Assembly (NCBI GenBank): GCA_913060495.1
Contig: CAJXRP010000004.1
Span: 1 to 64,000 of the forward strand
Length of the DNA stretch: 64,000 nucleotides
Reading direction: 5' to 3'
DNA from: an uncultured Gammaproteobacteria bacterium
GTDB taxonomy: Bacteria; Pseudomonadota; Gammaproteobacteria; Pseudomonadales; Pseudohongiellaceae
Shown here: positions 22,216 through 32,029 of the stretch, in pieces
Layout of the letters: every line of letters begins with the position of its first letter
Numbering within the stretch: the stretch's first letter is position 1
Program-made: the position numbers and the translations under genes
The notes under the pieces: model-generated
Told to the model about the DNA's origin: nothing
Database searches by the model: none
What the model saw: the letters and a program-made list of their open reading frames with translations, nothing else

Positions 22216-24234
22216 TTATTGCTTTAACAGTTGATTCTTTAACTGAGCAATCTTGTCCCGAGTATCGGCCGCTTCCTCGAATTCTAGATTCTTTGCTAGG
22301 TCATACATTTTCGATTCCAGCAGGCCAATTTCCTTGGTTACGGCAACCGGGTCATTGAAATCGATACGCGAAAAAGCCCCGCCCTTCTCCGCTGGACCCT
22401 TGTCTCGCCTGCGCACTCTATTTGTCGGGCTAGCATAGGCTCCCTCCATGATATCCAACACCCTAGTCTTCACACCCACTGGCGTAATATTGTGCTCTTT
22501 ATTGTATTCGAGCTGAACGTTGCGGCGCCGCTTAGACTCCCCCATAGCGCGCTCCATCGAACCCGTCACTCGATCCGCGTAGAGGATAGCCCTACCATTG
22601 AGGTTTCGCGCAGCCCTGCCTATGGTCTGAATGAGGGACCTTTCCGAGCGAAGAAACCCCTCCTTATCGGCATCGAGAATTGCCACCAGCGAGACCTCGG
22701 GGATATCCAGCCCCTCCCGCAATAAATTAATCCCTACCAGCACATCAAAATGCCCCAAACGAAGGTCACGTAATATTTCCGAGCGCTCAACCGTTTCTAT
22801 ATCGGAATGCAAATATCTTACTCGCACGCCGTGCTCGGCGAGGTAATCGGTGAGATCTTCAGCCATTCGTTTCGTCAATACCGTTACAAGCACGCGCTCC
22901 TCTGCCGCCGTCACCTGACGCACCTCGGAAAGCAAGTCATCCACCTGAGTGACTGCAGGACGCACCTCTAACTCAGGGTCAATTAAACCTGTGGGCCTTA
23001 CAACCTGCTCCACCCTGTTTCCCTCATGCTCTTCTTCATAGGGACCCGGTGTTGCTGAAACATAGATGATTTGCGGAGTCAGTCTTTCCCATTCCTCAAA
23101 TCGCAGCGGTCGGTTATCGAGGGCTGACGGCAGCCGGAAACCGTATTCCACTAGCGTCTCTTTTCTTGATCTGTCGCCCTTATACATGGCTCCAAGCTGC
23201 GGAATCGAGACATGGGACTCGTCGGCAATTACTAATGCTTCACTGGGTAGGTAATCGTAGAGAGTGGGAGGCGGCGCACCCGCCCCTCGACCAGAGAGAT
23301 AACGGGAATAGTTTTCAATACCTGTGCAGTAGCCCAATTCCTGGATCATCTCTAGATCGAACTTCGTGCGCTGCTCCAACCGTTGCGCCTCCACAAGTCG
23401 GTTGTTGCTGCGCAGCTGCTGTAAGCGCTCCTTCAATTCGATTTTAATATCATCAAGCGTACCCAGTAGCGTTTCCCGTGGAGTTACATAATGCGACTTC
23501 GGGAAGACCGTCAAGCGCGGCACCTCTTTGATCTGCTTTCCAGTTAGTGGATCAAAGAACGAAAGCTTCTCTATCTCATCATCGAATAACTCTATGCGAA
23601 TCGCATGGCGCTCGGATTCTGCTGGGTAGATATCGATTACATCGCCTCGAACCCGATAAGTCGCGCGCCTCAATTCCATGTCGTTGCGTGTGTATTGAAG
23701 AGCGGTAAGTCGGCTCAATAGATTGCGCTGATCTATTTTATCACCACGATCGAGATGAACTACCATTTTTAGATAGGAATCGGGATCACCCAGACCGTAA
23801 ATTGCTGAAACTGTAGCCACAACGACGACGTCCTCTCTCTCGAGCAGCGCCTTGGTCGCCGAGAGCCTCATCTGTTCGATATGGTCGTTAATTGAAGCAT
23901 CTTTCTCTATATACACATCCGACGAAGGTACGTAGGCCTCTGGCTGATAATAGTCATAATAGGAGACGAAGTACTCGACAGCATTTTTGGGAAAGAACTC
24001 CTTAAACTCACCATAAAGTTGCGCAGCAAGTGTCTTATTAGGCGCCATGACCAAAGTAGGCCGCTGCATTTGTTCAATCACATTGGCAACGGTGAATGTT
24101 TTACCAGAACCCGTTACACCGAGCAGAGTCTGAGCATGCAAACCGTCTCTCAAGCCCTCGACAAGGCCGGCTATTGCATCCGGTTGGTGGCCCGCGGGCT
24201 TGAATTTTGAGTGAAGCTTAAACTGACTTGCCAT
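22216..24234 (-). CDS. uvrB: excinuclease ABC subunit B
   Basis: UvrB is the damage-verifying helicase-like subunit of nucleotide excision repair. The 672 residues show Walker A GVTGSGKT (near 40-47), the beta-hairpin region rich in tyrosine ([18 protein letters not shown]), the DEAD-like DESH motif in VIADESHVS, the motif VI region (QTIGRAARN), and the C-terminal UVR domain (about 632-670) that binds UvrA/UvrC. Length and order are standard. It is a single gene between tRNA-Val and the divergent tRNA-Asn. Confidence 0.98.
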   Translation of the reverse strand: MASQFKLHSKFKPAGHQPDAIAGLVEGLRDGLHAQTLLGVTGSGKTFTVANVIEQMQRPTLVMAPNKTLAAQLYGEFKEFFPKNAVEYFVSYYDYYQPEAYVPSSDVYIEKDASINDHIEQMRLSATKALLEREDVVVVATVSAIYGLGDPDSYLKMVVHLDRGDKIDQRNLLSRLTALQYTRNDMELRRATYRVRGDVIDIYPAESERHAIRIELFDDEIEKLSFFDPLTGKQIKEVPRLTVFPKSHYVTPRETLLGTLDDIKIELKERLQQLRSNNRLVEAQRLEQRTKFDLEMIQELGYCTGIENYSRYLSGRGAGAPPPTLYDYLPSEALVIADESHVSIPQLGAMYKGDRSRKETLVEYGFRLPSALDNRPLRFEEWERLTPQIIYVSATPGPYEEEHEGNRVEQVVRPTGLIDPELEVRPAVTQVDDLLSEVRQVTAAEERVLVTVLTKRMAEDLTDYLAEHGVRVRYLHSDIETVERSEILRDLRLGHFDVLVGINLLREGLDIPEVSLVAILDADKEGFLRSERSLIQTIGRAARNLNGRAILYADRVTGSMERAMGESKRRRNVQLEYNKEHNITPVGVKTRVLDIMEGAYASPTNRVRRRDKGPAEKGGAFSRIDFNDPVAVTKEIGLLESKMYDLAKNLEFEEAADTRDKIAQLKNQLLKQ

Positions 24235-24402
24235 TTAGAGTTTCCGACTGAAGCTAAACCGATAAGAGTACAACAGCCTCTCCGATTAAGACAGATGATG
24301 ACTTCACTGCCCTTGAGTATTGACCAAGTCAGTTTTTCTCATTAGTATACGCGCGGTTCGTAGCTATACTCGTCTCCATCTTGATATAGTGAGAACGACC
24401 GA

Positions 24403-24477
24403 TGCCCAATAGCTCAATGGTAGAGTAGGTGACTGTTAATCACTTGGTTCCAAGTTCGAGTCTTGGTTGGGCAGCCA
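24403..24477 (+). tRNA. tRNA-Asn (anticodon GTT)
   Basis: A 75-base cloverleaf on the plus strand: acceptor TGCCCAA/TTGGGCA, D arm GCTC/GAGT, anticodon loop CTGTTAA (anticodon GTT) on a GGTGA/TCACT stem, T arm CCAAG/CTTGG with TTCGAGT, discriminator G, encoded CCA. A TATAGT at 24385-24390 may be its -10 box. A strong terminator follows 3 bases after CCA. Confidence 0.96.
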
Positions 24478-24480
24478 AAC

Positions 24481-24517
24481 AAAAACCCGTGTAGCCCAAC
24501 AGCTACGCGGGTTTTTT
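24481..24517 (+). terminator. Rho-independent terminator of tRNA-Asn
   Basis: A 10-bp GC-rich stem (CCCGTGTAGC 24486-24495 with GCTACGCGGG 24102-type arm at 24502-24511, one G-U pair) with a 6-base loop is flanked by A5 on the left and T6 on the right. It is positioned directly after the tRNA-Asn CCA end. Confidence 0.93.
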
Positions 24518-24816
24518 CTTTCTAGCCCCCTCTTCTCCTATTAAAAACCAGCGCCCGCCGCACTGTGATTCCTAGCGTTATAACTAAGATCAATAACCCG
24601 AAGTCGGCAGTTAACTGATAACTCACGTAGCTCATCAATATCAATCACTTTGAAGAAGAAAGGCTTAATCCCTCAATTTAATACTAAACCTGCATCAATA
24701 AAGTGTGAACAGCCACTTGATACCTACTGTGATTCACCTGTGGTTAAGCCTAGACGAATTAATGTATAGTTAGCGGCTCAAAAATTCAGGCATATCCGCA
24801 CCATTGGAGGCTCCTT

Positions 24817-25386
24817 ATGCGAAAGACCCTACTATCCCTTATCCTTATTATCCCTGTGATGATGAGTTCATTTTCGATGGCTCAGGACAACCCGATCGTT
24901 GTCATGGAAACCAGCAAAGGAACTATCAAGATTGAGCTTTGGGCAGATAAGGCGCCCATCTCTGTCGAAAACTTCCTTCGTTACACAGACAACAGCTTCT
25001 ACGACGGCATGATCTTTCACCGCGTTATACCTGGTTTTATGGCACAGGGTGGCGGCTTTGACCCAGACATGGTGCAGAAGTCTACCTATGACGCTATTAA
25101 GAACGAAGCCTCTTCGGCTGTTCCTAACAATCGTGGCACATTAGCTATGGCAAGAACTAATGTCGTCGATAGCGCTACCGCCCAGTTCTTTATCAATCTC
25201 GTGAATAATGATTTCTTAAACCATACTGATGAGACATCACGCGGTTTTGGTTATGCCGTCTTCGGCGAAGTGGTAGAGGGAATGGATGTAGTTGACACCA
25301 TTGCAGCTGTTGAGACAGGAACAACTAAAGGCTATCAGAATGTTCCATCTCAGCCAGTGATTATCATCTCAGCAAAGCGTCAGTAA
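24817..25386 (+). CDS. periplasmic peptidyl-prolyl cis-trans isomerase (cyclophilin)
   Basis: Cyclophilins catalyse proline isomerisation during protein folding. A signal peptide (residues 1-23, [18 protein letters not shown] then FSMAQ) sends it to the periplasm. The cyclophilin core follows: [26 protein letters not shown] with the catalytic Arg, and [14 protein letters not shown]. At 189 residues it is like PpiA. GGAGG lies 8 bp before the ATG. A bidirectional-looking terminator follows. A second secreted cyclophilin is at 50103-50717. Confidence 0.93.
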   Translation: MRKTLLSLILIIPVMMSSFSMAQDNPIVVMETSKGTIKIELWADKAPISVENFLRYTDNSFYDGMIFHRVIPGFMAQGGGFDPDMVQKSTYDAIKNEASSAVPNNRGTLAMARTNVVDSATAQFFINLVNNDFLNHTDETSRGFGYAVFGEVVEGMDVVDTIAAVETGTTKGYQNVPSQPVIIISAKRQ

Positions 25387-25402
25387 TTTTTCTACTGCGC
25401 AC

Positions 25403-25452
25403 AAAAAAGTCCGAATTCGAACCTCATGTTAAAGGCTTGATTCGGACTTTTT
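25403..25452. terminator. bidirectional terminator between the cyclophilin and WbpM-type genes
   Basis: A stem of at least 12 bp (AAAAAGTCCGAA 25404-25415 with TTCGGACTTTTT 25441-25452), with A and T runs at its feet, sits between two convergent genes and can end transcription from either side. Confidence 0.9.
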
Positions 25453-25509
25453 ATTGTCTAACTATTCTACTTCTTAACTTACTCAGTCGCAGCCAATCAT
25501 CAGCGCCTC

Positions 25510-27459
25510 TTAGTCTTTAAAGAGAGTTGTGATATTGGGGCTCTGCTCATGCGCCCGTTCTGCCCGCTCCTTCCATTGCGGATCGCTGACCTCTTCTTTC
25601 GGATCGAACCCCGCCACCGCTTCCATGAGTAAAGTGCGAATTTCTTTTAGATCAATCTGCTTACAAGCAAGGTCCAGCTTTCTAAGCAACACTTCCAACT
25701 CTTCCCATGACAGGGTTTCTTCTTTTGCACGCAGTATCTTCGGGTGCCCTGTGCCAGTAACCGACTCACCGATCAATAATTCTTCATAGAGCTTTTCACC
25801 AGGTCGTAGCCCAGTATATTCGATAGCAATATCACCTCGATAAGAGTTCTCGTCTTTTACCTCAAAACCCATCAGGTGAACCATCTTCTTTGCGAGGTCG
25901 ATAATTTTAATCGGCTCATGCATATCAAGAACAAACACATCACCACCGGTCGCCATCGAACCGGCCTGGATCACGAGCTGCGCTGCTTCTTGCACCGTCA
26001 TAAAATAACGAGTCACTTCTGGATGCGTAACCGTTACCGGCCCACCCATGGTGATTTGCCGTCGAAATAAGGGCACTACAGACCCTGATGATCCTAACAC
26101 GTTACCAAAACGTACCATGCTGAACTTCGTGCCGCTTTCACGCGCCGCCAATCCTTGCAGCACCTGCTCGGCAAACCGCTTGGTAGCGCCCATAAAATTA
26201 GTCGGTCGCACTGCTTTGTCAGTAGAAATTAGTACGAAATTTTCAACCTTAAACTTCTCAGCTGCCTGCGCGGAAACCAACGTTCCAAATATATTATTCT
26301 GCACACCCTCGACAACATTTTTCTCTACCATGGGTACTTGTTTATACGCGGCTACGTGATACACGGTATTGACTTTGAAACTCTTGATCGCATTTTCCAT
26401 CTGCAGTCTATTTCCGACTGAACCCAACAAAGAGACAATCTCAATATTGTTACCGCCTTCAATACTCTGCAACTTCCCTATAAGCTCCGCTTCCAGCTTA
26501 TAAAGCCCAAACTCGAAAGAGTCCAATAAAATTAATTTCGACGGATTAATCGCTACGATTTGACGACATAGCTCAGAGCCGATCGACCCTCCTGCCCCGG
26601 TCACCATAACCGATTGATCTGTAATGCATGCTCCTAACAATTCCGGATTTGGCGGAACGATATCGCGCCCTAGGAGGTCTTCAATATCGATGTCCCGAAT
26701 CTCATCCACACCGACCTTTCCAGAAACCATATCAAATAAATCAGGCACTGTTTTTACATGAACAGGAAGGTGTTCCAAGCGATTCAAAATTTCCTTTCGT
26801 TCGCCATGAGTCGCCGAGGGAATCGCCAAAAAAATCTGCCGAACCGCAAAACTCTCAATGAGCTCATACAAAGAATTTGGGCTATAAACACGAATGCCAT
26901 GCACTGTATTACCAATCATGTTGTTGCTGTCATCTACGAACGCAACTGGCAGATACTGATCGCCGTTCTGCAACGCGACAAGAAGTTGCATGCCAGAACT
27001 ACCAGCACCGTAAATAATTACCGGCTCTTTTGGCCTGAAATTCTGAATGAGGCTCTGCAATAAAACCTTAGCAAAGAATCTAGTGCCACCGATCAGCAGT
27101 AAGGCAATCATCCAGAAGATAGGCAATATAGACAGGTCTGAAGATTCAGGAGTCTTCGCAAAGAAATAGGACGCAGCAAGCAGGCAACTCGCCGCGGTAA
27201 CCCCCTGTAAAATTAGGAAACCACTCTGTAGCCCCATATAAAGGACCAACGCTCGATAAAGACCAATACGAATAAAGACTAGAATGCTGACCGTAGTTGC
27301 CACTGAGAGGTAGAAATAGAAGCGCTGGTCTTGGCCGAAGAAATCCTTTCCTAACAATGTAAAAGAAAACGCCAGCGCTAGCACTATCATTAGCGCATCG
27401 GCGATCATCATTAGGATCTGCTTCACAGACCGTGATAGTGGAATCGTATACAGATTCAT
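25510..27459 (-). CDS. WbpM/CapD-type membrane-bound nucleotide-sugar 4,6-dehydratase
   Basis: This family makes 4-keto-6-deoxy UDP-sugars for O-antigen, capsule or glycoprotein glycans. The 649-residue protein has four to five N-terminal membrane spans (about 10-125), a first Rossmann-like domain (PVIIYGAGSSGMQL near 145), then the short-chain dehydrogenase domain with the NAD motif TGAGGSIGSELC near 282. The catalytic segment reads STDKAVRPTNFMGATKR: Met replaces the usual Tyr of SDR enzymes, as known for WbpM-type dehydratases. It lies 68 bp after the WbpL-like gene, the same pairing as wbpL-wbpM in Pseudomonas. The likely product is UDP-4-keto-6-deoxy-GlcNAc, inferred from the family. Confidence 0.88.
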   Translation of the reverse strand: MNLYTIPLSRSVKQILMMIADALMIVLALAFSFTLLGKDFFGQDQRFYFYLSVATTVSILVFIRIGLYRALVLYMGLQSGFLILQGVTAASCLLAASYFFAKTPESSDLSILPIFWMIALLLIGGTRFFAKVLLQSLIQNFRPKEPVIIYGAGSSGMQLLVALQNGDQYLPVAFVDDSNNMIGNTVHGIRVYSPNSLYELIESFAVRQIFLAIPSATHGERKEILNRLEHLPVHVKTVPDLFDMVSGKVGVDEIRDIDIEDLLGRDIVPPNPELLGACITDQSVMVTGAGGSIGSELCRQIVAINPSKLILLDSFEFGLYKLEAELIGKLQSIEGGNNIEIVSLLGSVGNRLQMENAIKSFKVNTVYHVAAYKQVPMVEKNVVEGVQNNIFGTLVSAQAAEKFKVENFVLISTDKAVRPTNFMGATKRFAEQVLQGLAARESGTKFSMVRFGNVLGSSGSVVPLFRRQITMGGPVTVTHPEVTRYFMTVQEAAQLVIQAGSMATGGDVFVLDMHEPIKIIDLAKKMVHLMGFEVKDENSYRGDIAIEYTGLRPGEKLYEELLIGESVTGTGHPKILRAKEETLSWEELEVLLRKLDLACKQIDLKEIRTLLMEAVAGFDPKEEVSDPQWKERAERAHEQSPNITTLFKD

Positions 27460-27527
27460 AGCGTATTCCTTATGTCCTTCAATCGTCTAATCAACCGCTC
27501 TATGCAGTCAATGTGCGCTTACTGTCT

Positions 27528-28562
27528 TTATACAGAGAACTGCTCTGCTCCTGCACCGAAGCGCCTCGCGAGCAGAATCAACGGTATCAGACCTATTAGC
27601 GTTATGACCAGCCCCATTTCAGGGTATTGCATGGATAACCAAGCCAATGGCCCAAGCCAAAAAAGGTTGATCAATACAACGGTTATCGTCACCTTTGCAT
27701 GACTCTTGTAGTGCCTTGCTGCATTTTGATAGGCATGAGAAGCATGCCCTTCATACCAACGTTGCTTGCTTCTCGCCCTTACAAATAGAGTCAGAGTAGC
27801 GTCTACGATAAAAACACCCAGCAACAAAACCCAAGTCCAGACCGTCATGCTGCCGTGCAACATCGACAATAGTGCCATCACTCCTAAGGCAAACCCAATG
27901 AAGCTGCTGCCTACGTCCCCCATGAATATCTTGGCTGGCGCCCAGTTCCAAAGCAGGAATCCTCCCGCAACAGCGGCAAAAGTGGCAGATAGCAGCGTTA
28001 ATACAGCATCACTGTTTATAACAATTATTAAGGACAGCAAGTTTACAGAGATCAATTCTGTCGCTGCGATGCCGTCTATACCATCCATGAAATTATAAAG
28101 ATTCAGCAGCCAGACCAATGCAAATATCGCGAGCACATTTAACAATATTGATTCTGGGAAAACGAATAGACCAAATTCAATTGCAGGTACATCCCCCAAG
28201 CAATATACAACATAGGTAGAGGCCAAGAACTGTGACGGAACCCGCCAACGGACATCCAACTGCTTAATATCATCCACGATACCGATACACGCGATGACTA
28301 AGGCTGCCATTAGTGCCGCAAACTCATTCGCGGGAATTTGATCGGTGAAATAACAAAAAACAACGACCAAGAGGACCAAGAGGACTATCGATACCCCTCC
28401 TCCCACAGGAATCGGTTCGCAATGGGCACTTCTTGAGACGGGGGTATCTATGATCTGAACTCGCTGAGCTACCCAGCGAAACAGACCTGTAAGGATTGCA
28501 GAGCCAAGAAAAAGTAGACTACATAACAACAGTAACGACATCAAATTCAAGCCTGTCGGCAA
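27528..28562 (-). CDS. WbpL-type undecaprenyl-phosphate glycosyl-1-phosphate transferase
   Basis: A MraY/WecA-family membrane enzyme (344 residues, about ten spans) that would load a sugar-1-phosphate onto undecaprenyl phosphate to start a surface glycan. Motifs are GIVDDIKQLD (the DD pair), NLYNFMDGIDGIA, FMGDVGSSFIG and the C-terminal GHASHAYQNAAR in place of the WecA HLHH motif. That last motif and the adjacent WbpM-type gene favour WbpL, which prefers N-acetylfucosamine- or GlcNAc-type donors. It would act just before or alongside the product of the 25510-27459 gene. The first codons (MPTGLN) have an alternative start at the second Met. Confidence 0.85.
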   Translation of the reverse strand: MPTGLNLMSLLLLCSLLFLGSAILTGLFRWVAQRVQIIDTPVSRSAHCEPIPVGGGVSIVLLVLLVVVFCYFTDQIPANEFAALMAALVIACIGIVDDIKQLDVRWRVPSQFLASTYVVYCLGDVPAIEFGLFVFPESILLNVLAIFALVWLLNLYNFMDGIDGIAATELISVNLLSLIIVINSDAVLTLLSATFAAVAGGFLLWNWAPAKIFMGDVGSSFIGFALGVMALLSMLHGSMTVWTWVLLLGVFIVDATLTLFVRARSKQRWYEGHASHAYQNAARHYKSHAKVTITVVLINLFWLGPLAWLSMQYPEMGLVITLIGLIPLILLARRFGAGAEQFSV

Positions 28563-28610
28563 TCAGCATGGAGCCACCATTATAACGAGGTTCTAGAAAT
28601 ATTCAGTAAC

Positions 28611-28646
28611 AAAATCAGGCACTTTCAAAACATAATGAAAGTGCCT
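28611..28646 (-). terminator. terminator-like hairpin after the ComEA-like gene
   Basis: A perfect 10-bp stem AGGCACTTTC/GAAAGTGCCT (28617-28626 with 28637-28646, 10-base loop) starts 27 bp after the comEA-like stop on the minus strand and is followed by GATTTTG. The T run is short, so termination may be partial, allowing some read-through to the wbpL-type gene. Confidence 0.7.
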
Positions 28647-28673
28647 TATCGAGGCTTGACCACGAGTCTTTGA

Positions 28674-28982
28674 CTACTTGTTAACCACAATTATGCGCTG
28701 TCTATTCTTCTCTACGGTCGCAACACCAATGCCTTTTACATCTGCCAGCTCTTCCACAGAATGAAAGCTGCCAAACATTTCACGGTAGGCGACAATTTCC
28801 TGCGCTTTAGTCAATCCAACGCCATCCAACGCTGCAGCTATTGCCGCTGCATCGGCGCTATTAATGTCCAACATTTGAATTTGCTGCGTGCTATCGGGCT
28901 GAGCTTCAACCGCTAGACCTACTGTTGAGAATGCCAGCAGGACAGCGACCAGCGCCAGTCTGGGAATGGCTAGTCTAATCAT
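28674..28982 (-). CDS. ComEA-like secreted helix-hairpin-helix protein
   Basis: A 102-residue protein with a signal peptide (about 1-25, LALVAVLLAFSTVGLAVEA) and one helix-hairpin-helix DNA-binding unit: LDINSADAAAIAAALDGVG, then KAQEIVAYREMFG and VEELADVKGIGVATVEKNR. Secreted single-unit proteins of this type bind double-stranded DNA in the periplasm and assist uptake during transformation in some bacteria. In Pseudomonas a comparable gene is also linked to wbpM. No other competence gene is in the window, so a role in DNA uptake is only inferred. Confidence 0.85.
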   Translation of the reverse strand: MIRLAIPRLALVAVLLAFSTVGLAVEAQPDSTQQIQMLDINSADAAAIAAALDGVGLTKAQEIVAYREMFGSFHSVEELADVKGIGVATVEKNRQRIIVVNK

Positions 28983-29024
28983 AGTAATTTCCTTATCGCT
29001 AAAATTAACAAAAAAAAGTTAAGT

Positions 29025-29046
29025 AAAAACAGCCTTGGCTGTTTTC
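29025..29046 (-). terminator. terminator after pyrF
   Basis: On the minus strand AAAACAGC/GCTGTTTT (29026-29033 with 29038-29045) forms an 8-bp stem with a 4-base loop that runs into five T residues, 19 bp after the pyrF stop. A-rich flanks on both sides make it potentially bidirectional. Confidence 0.8.
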
Positions 29047-29064
29047 TATAGCTTAGTAAAGAAA

Positions 29065-29772
29065 TTAGCTAACGCTAGCTATGGCGGAATTAAATTCCAA
29101 TAGGGCTTCGTTAGGTGAATCCGCCTGAGTAATGGGGCGGCCTACGACAAGGTAGTCACTTCCGCTACGCACGGCCTCTAGCGGACCGACAATACGCTTC
29201 TGATCGCCTACAGCATCGCTTGCACGACGTATGCCTGGCGTAACCAAGCAAAAGTCCTTAGGCAGCTGCGCCCTTAATAGGGGCGTTTCTGCCGCAGAGC
29301 AGACAACACCATCTAGTCCAGCCTCGCGAGTTAAAAATGCCAACTTACTCACCTGCTCTTCCGGGCTGCGGTCGATACCAACCTGAATCAGGTCAACTTG
29401 GGCTAAGCTGGTCAACACGGTAACTGCTATAAGTTTTGGTCGCTGACTACCAAATTCGAGCAAGGCATCTCGCGCTGCCTCCATCATTAGCCGACCACCA
29501 GAGGCATGAACATTCAGCATCCACACTCCCATGTTGCCAGCCACATTAACTGCTTTTGCTACGGTATTAGGGATGTCATGAAACTTCAAATCAAGGAATA
29601 CTTCGAAGCCACGGCCCTGTATTTGCTTAAGCAAATCGGGCCCACAGGCCGTATACAATTCCTTGCCTATCTTAAGACGACAAAGCTTTGGATCTAAACT
29701 ATCAACTAGATTAAGAGCCGTTTCGGCCGAACTAAAATCCAGAGCCACTATTATTCTTTTTTCCACAGGCAC
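29065..29772 (-). CDS. pyrF: orotidine-5'-phosphate decarboxylase
   Basis: PyrF converts OMP to UMP, the last step of UMP synthesis. The 235-residue TIM-barrel protein shows [10 protein letters not shown] at the start, the catalytic [11 protein letters not shown] (Lys and Asp tetrad part), and the phosphate-gripping end [13 protein letters not shown]. It follows lapB by 38 bp, matching the yciS-yciM-pyrF (lapA-lapB-pyrF) order of E. coli. Confidence 0.97.
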   Translation of the reverse strand: MPVEKRIIVALDFSSAETALNLVDSLDPKLCRLKIGKELYTACGPDLLKQIQGRGFEVFLDLKFHDIPNTVAKAVNVAGNMGVWMLNVHASGGRLMMEAARDALLEFGSQRPKLIAVTVLTSLAQVDLIQVGIDRSPEEQVSKLAFLTREAGLDGVVCSAAETPLLRAQLPKDFCLVTPGIRRASDAVGDQKRIVGPLEAVRSGSDYLVVGRPITQADSPNEALLEFNSAIASVS

Positions 29773-29810
29773 TCCGCCACTGCTTACTAGTTAAAATTGA
29801 AACGTCTAAA

Positions 29811-31025
29811 CTACGCTTTTTCTGCGTTACTTGTTTGCCGATTCGTCATCCCAAAAATTGGGCGAATTTTGTCCCATTGCTTACAACTAGGGCACATCCA
29901 AAAAAAACTTTTAGTCTCAAAGCCGCATTGATGGCAGCGGTACTCTGAGCTTCCCTGAGATTGTGCCTCCACGAGACTTAACAACGATTTTAGACTACTG
30001 GCAACATTCTCATCTACTCCATCAAGTTGCAATCTTAGCAGCTCAATCAAGGCGCTCTTCGATGACGAGTGCGTTAGATGCTTCCTGAGTAACGCTATAG
30101 CTTCGGCGCTTCCAACTCTTTCGCTAGTCATCTTTGCCAGCATCAGCGCGGCTTCGGTATTCGAATCCTCTAAGACCATCGCCTTAAGTAGTTTTTCAAA
30201 ATCGGCACTTGCACCGAGACTCTCATGACAAGACGCCAATGGCTCGAGTAGTTGCGCAATAAACTCGGGCTTTGCCGCTCGCACACGCAGCAATTCCTTT
30301 ACCGCCGCCTTGTATTTTCCTGCGCGCCGCTCGATATCCGCCAATAACAGCATTCCACGAATACTTTTTCGCTCGAATGTGAACGCACGCTTTATTTCTG
30401 TTCGTGCCTGGGCATATTGATTAGCATGTAAATGTTGTTCAGCTATTTCGCAGCAGTAGTGAGCAGCTCCACCGAGCAAAGTCGGGTCCTTTCTAAACTG
30501 CGGGCTTTTTAACAACTGTGATGAACAGGCTATGGCATTTTCCCATTCCTTCTCCGTTTGGTAGATGGTGATCAGGTGTCGAAGCGCATCCCACTTCGCC
30601 TCTCCGCCATCATCCAAAACCTCTTTAAGGAGTCTCTCTGCCCTGTCTAGCAATCCGGCTGCAATATAATTCAGGGCTAGCTGCAATCGCACCGAGTTCG
30701 AAAAGTCACGCTCTAAATGCGGTCTGGCGAGAAGTGCCTGATGCACATTGATAGCCTTATCGACCTTGCCACGCCTTCTTAATAGAGCCCCTAGCGCCAG
30801 ATGCGTTTCAATCGTTTCGCTATTTATCTGTAAGGCCTTGATGAAGGTATCTATCGCCTCATCGGGCTCATCGTTAAGCAGATAATTAAGCCCGACGAAG
30901 TAATCTTGAAACAAGTCTGAACTTGAAGCCTTTGGACGAGCAGGTTTCGAAGTGCCTAGCCTTCCTAGCAACCACCCCGCAATGATGGCAATAAGTAACA
31001 GTGCGTAGAACGACAAACTTTCCAT
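29811..31025 (-). CDS. lapB: lipopolysaccharide assembly protein LapB (YciM)
   Basis: LapB is an inner-membrane TPR protein that, in E. coli, steers LpxC to FtsH and so limits LPS synthesis. One N-terminal span (about 3-20) is followed by TPR repeats (about 45-370, for example DYFVGLNYLLNDEPDEAID) and a C-terminal rubredoxin-type metal site with two cysteine pairs, CHQCG and CPSCK, near residues 365-390. At 404 residues it is close to the usual 389. It follows lapA by 13 bp. The metal knuckle is intact, so it should be functional. Confidence 0.95.
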   Translation of the reverse strand: MESLSFYALLLIAIIAGWLLGRLGTSKPARPKASSSDLFQDYFVGLNYLLNDEPDEAIDTFIKALQINSETIETHLALGALLRRRGKVDKAINVHQALLARPHLERDFSNSVRLQLALNYIAAGLLDRAERLLKEVLDDGGEAKWDALRHLITIYQTEKEWENAIACSSQLLKSPQFRKDPTLLGGAAHYCCEIAEQHLHANQYAQARTEIKRAFTFERKSIRGMLLLADIERRAGKYKAAVKELLRVRAAKPEFIAQLLEPLASCHESLGASADFEKLLKAMVLEDSNTEAALMLAKMTSERVGSAEAIALLRKHLTHSSSKSALIELLRLQLDGVDENVASSLKSLLSLVEAQSQGSSEYRCHQCGFETKSFFWMCPSCKQWDKIRPIFGMTNRQTSNAEKA

Positions 31026-31038
31026 AGTAATCCGAGCG

Positions 31039-31353
31039 CTACTTGTTGGTGTCGCGTAGCGAAAGTGAGCGAAGGTTTGAAACTTCCTCTTCAGCGTCTT
31101 TTAGGGCTTTTGTTAGTCTGCGAATTTCGGCTCGCGACTTTAGATTTCTAAATAGACCTAAGCCAAGCAACAATCCCAATAAGCCGCCTGATACAAACGC
31201 AGCAATTATCCAGACGGACACCGGTTGCGGTTGCAGCTGCCAAGAACCAATTCCTATGGTTACTGGGGTTGAATTGTAATAGGTGAAAGTAACGCTAGCC
31301 GCGAACACGAGTAGCAGGAAGAAACCGGAAAGCAATTGAGTAAGCTGGCGCAT
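31039..31353 (-). CDS. lapA: LapA-domain inner-membrane protein (YciS)
   Basis: LapA is a small partner of LapB. Two membrane spans are visible: LLSGFFLLLVFAASVTFTYY and VWIIAAFVSGGLLGLLLGLGLF, followed by a coiled-coil tail (RRLTKALKDAEEEVSNL). I start it at the ATG at 31353 (104 residues), which fits the usual LapA size. The frame stays open to 31443, but those extra 30 codons cover three 16-bp tandem repeats and do not look like LapA. An ATG at 31365 is also possible. No strong ribosome binding site settles the choice. Confidence 0.85.
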   Translation of the reverse strand: MRQLTQLLSGFFLLLVFAASVTFTYYNSTPVTIGIGSWQLQPQPVSVWIIAAFVSGGLLGLLLGLGLFRNLKSRAEIRRLTKALKDAEEEVSNLRSLSLRDTNK

Positions 31354-31390
31354 CGAAAATATCATCCAAGCTTGAAGCGTTGTTCTAACT

Positions 31391-31438
31391 CGTAGTGTAA
31401 CGAATTCGTAGTGTATCGAATTCACAGCGTGTCGAATT
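31391..31438. repeat. three tandem 16-bp repeats upstream of lapA
   Basis: The units are CGTAGTGTAACGAATT (31391-31406), CGTAGTGTATCGAATT (31407-31422) and CACAGCGTGTCGAATT (31423-31438), the first two differing at one base and the third at five. Each contains (T/A)CGAATT. They sit 38-85 bp upstream of the lapA start, between ihfB and lapA. Confidence 0.85.
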
Positions 31439-31472
31439 CGCATTAATAACTAGAATACCTCTGTACAAACAA

Positions 31473-31503
31473 AAACGGCATAACCTCAAAGGCTATGCCG
31501 TTT
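31473..31503 (-). terminator. terminator after ihfB
   Basis: AAACGGCATA and TATGCCGTTT, with CC/GG continuing after one mismatch, form a long stem around a 5-base loop. On the minus strand it begins about 23 bp after the ihfB stop and runs into TTTTTGTTT. It probably ends the rpsA-ihfB transcript, so lapA-lapB-pyrF need their own promoter near 31391-31470. Confidence 0.88.
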
Positions 31504-31526
31504 GTTGCAAAAGCCCTAGGTAGTAA

Positions 31527-31829
31527 CTAGCTTTGTTGCTCAACTAGCATACTGGTATTAACTCGATCGCGCAGTTCCTTGCCCGGCTTGAAATGAGGAA
31601 CGTATTTACCACTCAGCGCTACCGGTGTTCCGGTCTTAGGGTTTCGTCCTATGCGCGGAACGCGATAGTGTAACGAAAAACTACCAAAACCCCTGATTTC
31701 TATTCTTTCGCCTTCAGATAAGACCTGAGACATGTATTCAATAACCGCTTTTACCGCTAGCTCCACGTCTTTCGAAGAAAGTTGTGTTTGCTTTGAAGCG
31801 ATGCGATCTATGAGTTCAGATTTTGTCAT
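31527..31829 (-). CDS. ihfB: integration host factor beta subunit
   Basis: IhfB pairs with IhfA to make IHF. The 100-residue protein begins [18 protein letters not shown], the typical IhfB start, and has the arm [17 protein letters not shown] with the intercalating proline in NPKTG. It lies 200 bp downstream of rpsA, the usual gammaproteobacterial rpsA-ihfB order. A terminator follows. Both IHF genes are in this window but 16 kb apart. Confidence 0.97.
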   Translation of the reverse strand: MTKSELIDRIASKQTQLSSKDVELAVKAVIEYMSQVLSEGERIEIRGFGSFSLHYRVPRIGRNPKTGTPVALSGKYVPHFKPGKELRDRVNTSMLVEQQS

Positions 31830-32029
31830 AATTGTCCCCTGTCCCCTGCCCTAATAATGCTGACGACCGATATTTCGTATTCCGGCTTTATCCTCAGCTA
31901 TCCAAGCCTAACACAAACATCTAGCCAGTTTGAATCAGGAAATGACGCAAAGTATTGATAAATCTAGAATGTTCTCCTGTATCCCGAGCAAACACACGCT
32001 GATCGCGATACAGAAGAGGGTACCAATTT

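Noticed and set aside
31354..31443. The 30-residue upstream extension of lapA
   Set aside because: It encodes tandem 16-bp repeats and does not match the LapA family; the ATG at 31353 gives a normal protein.
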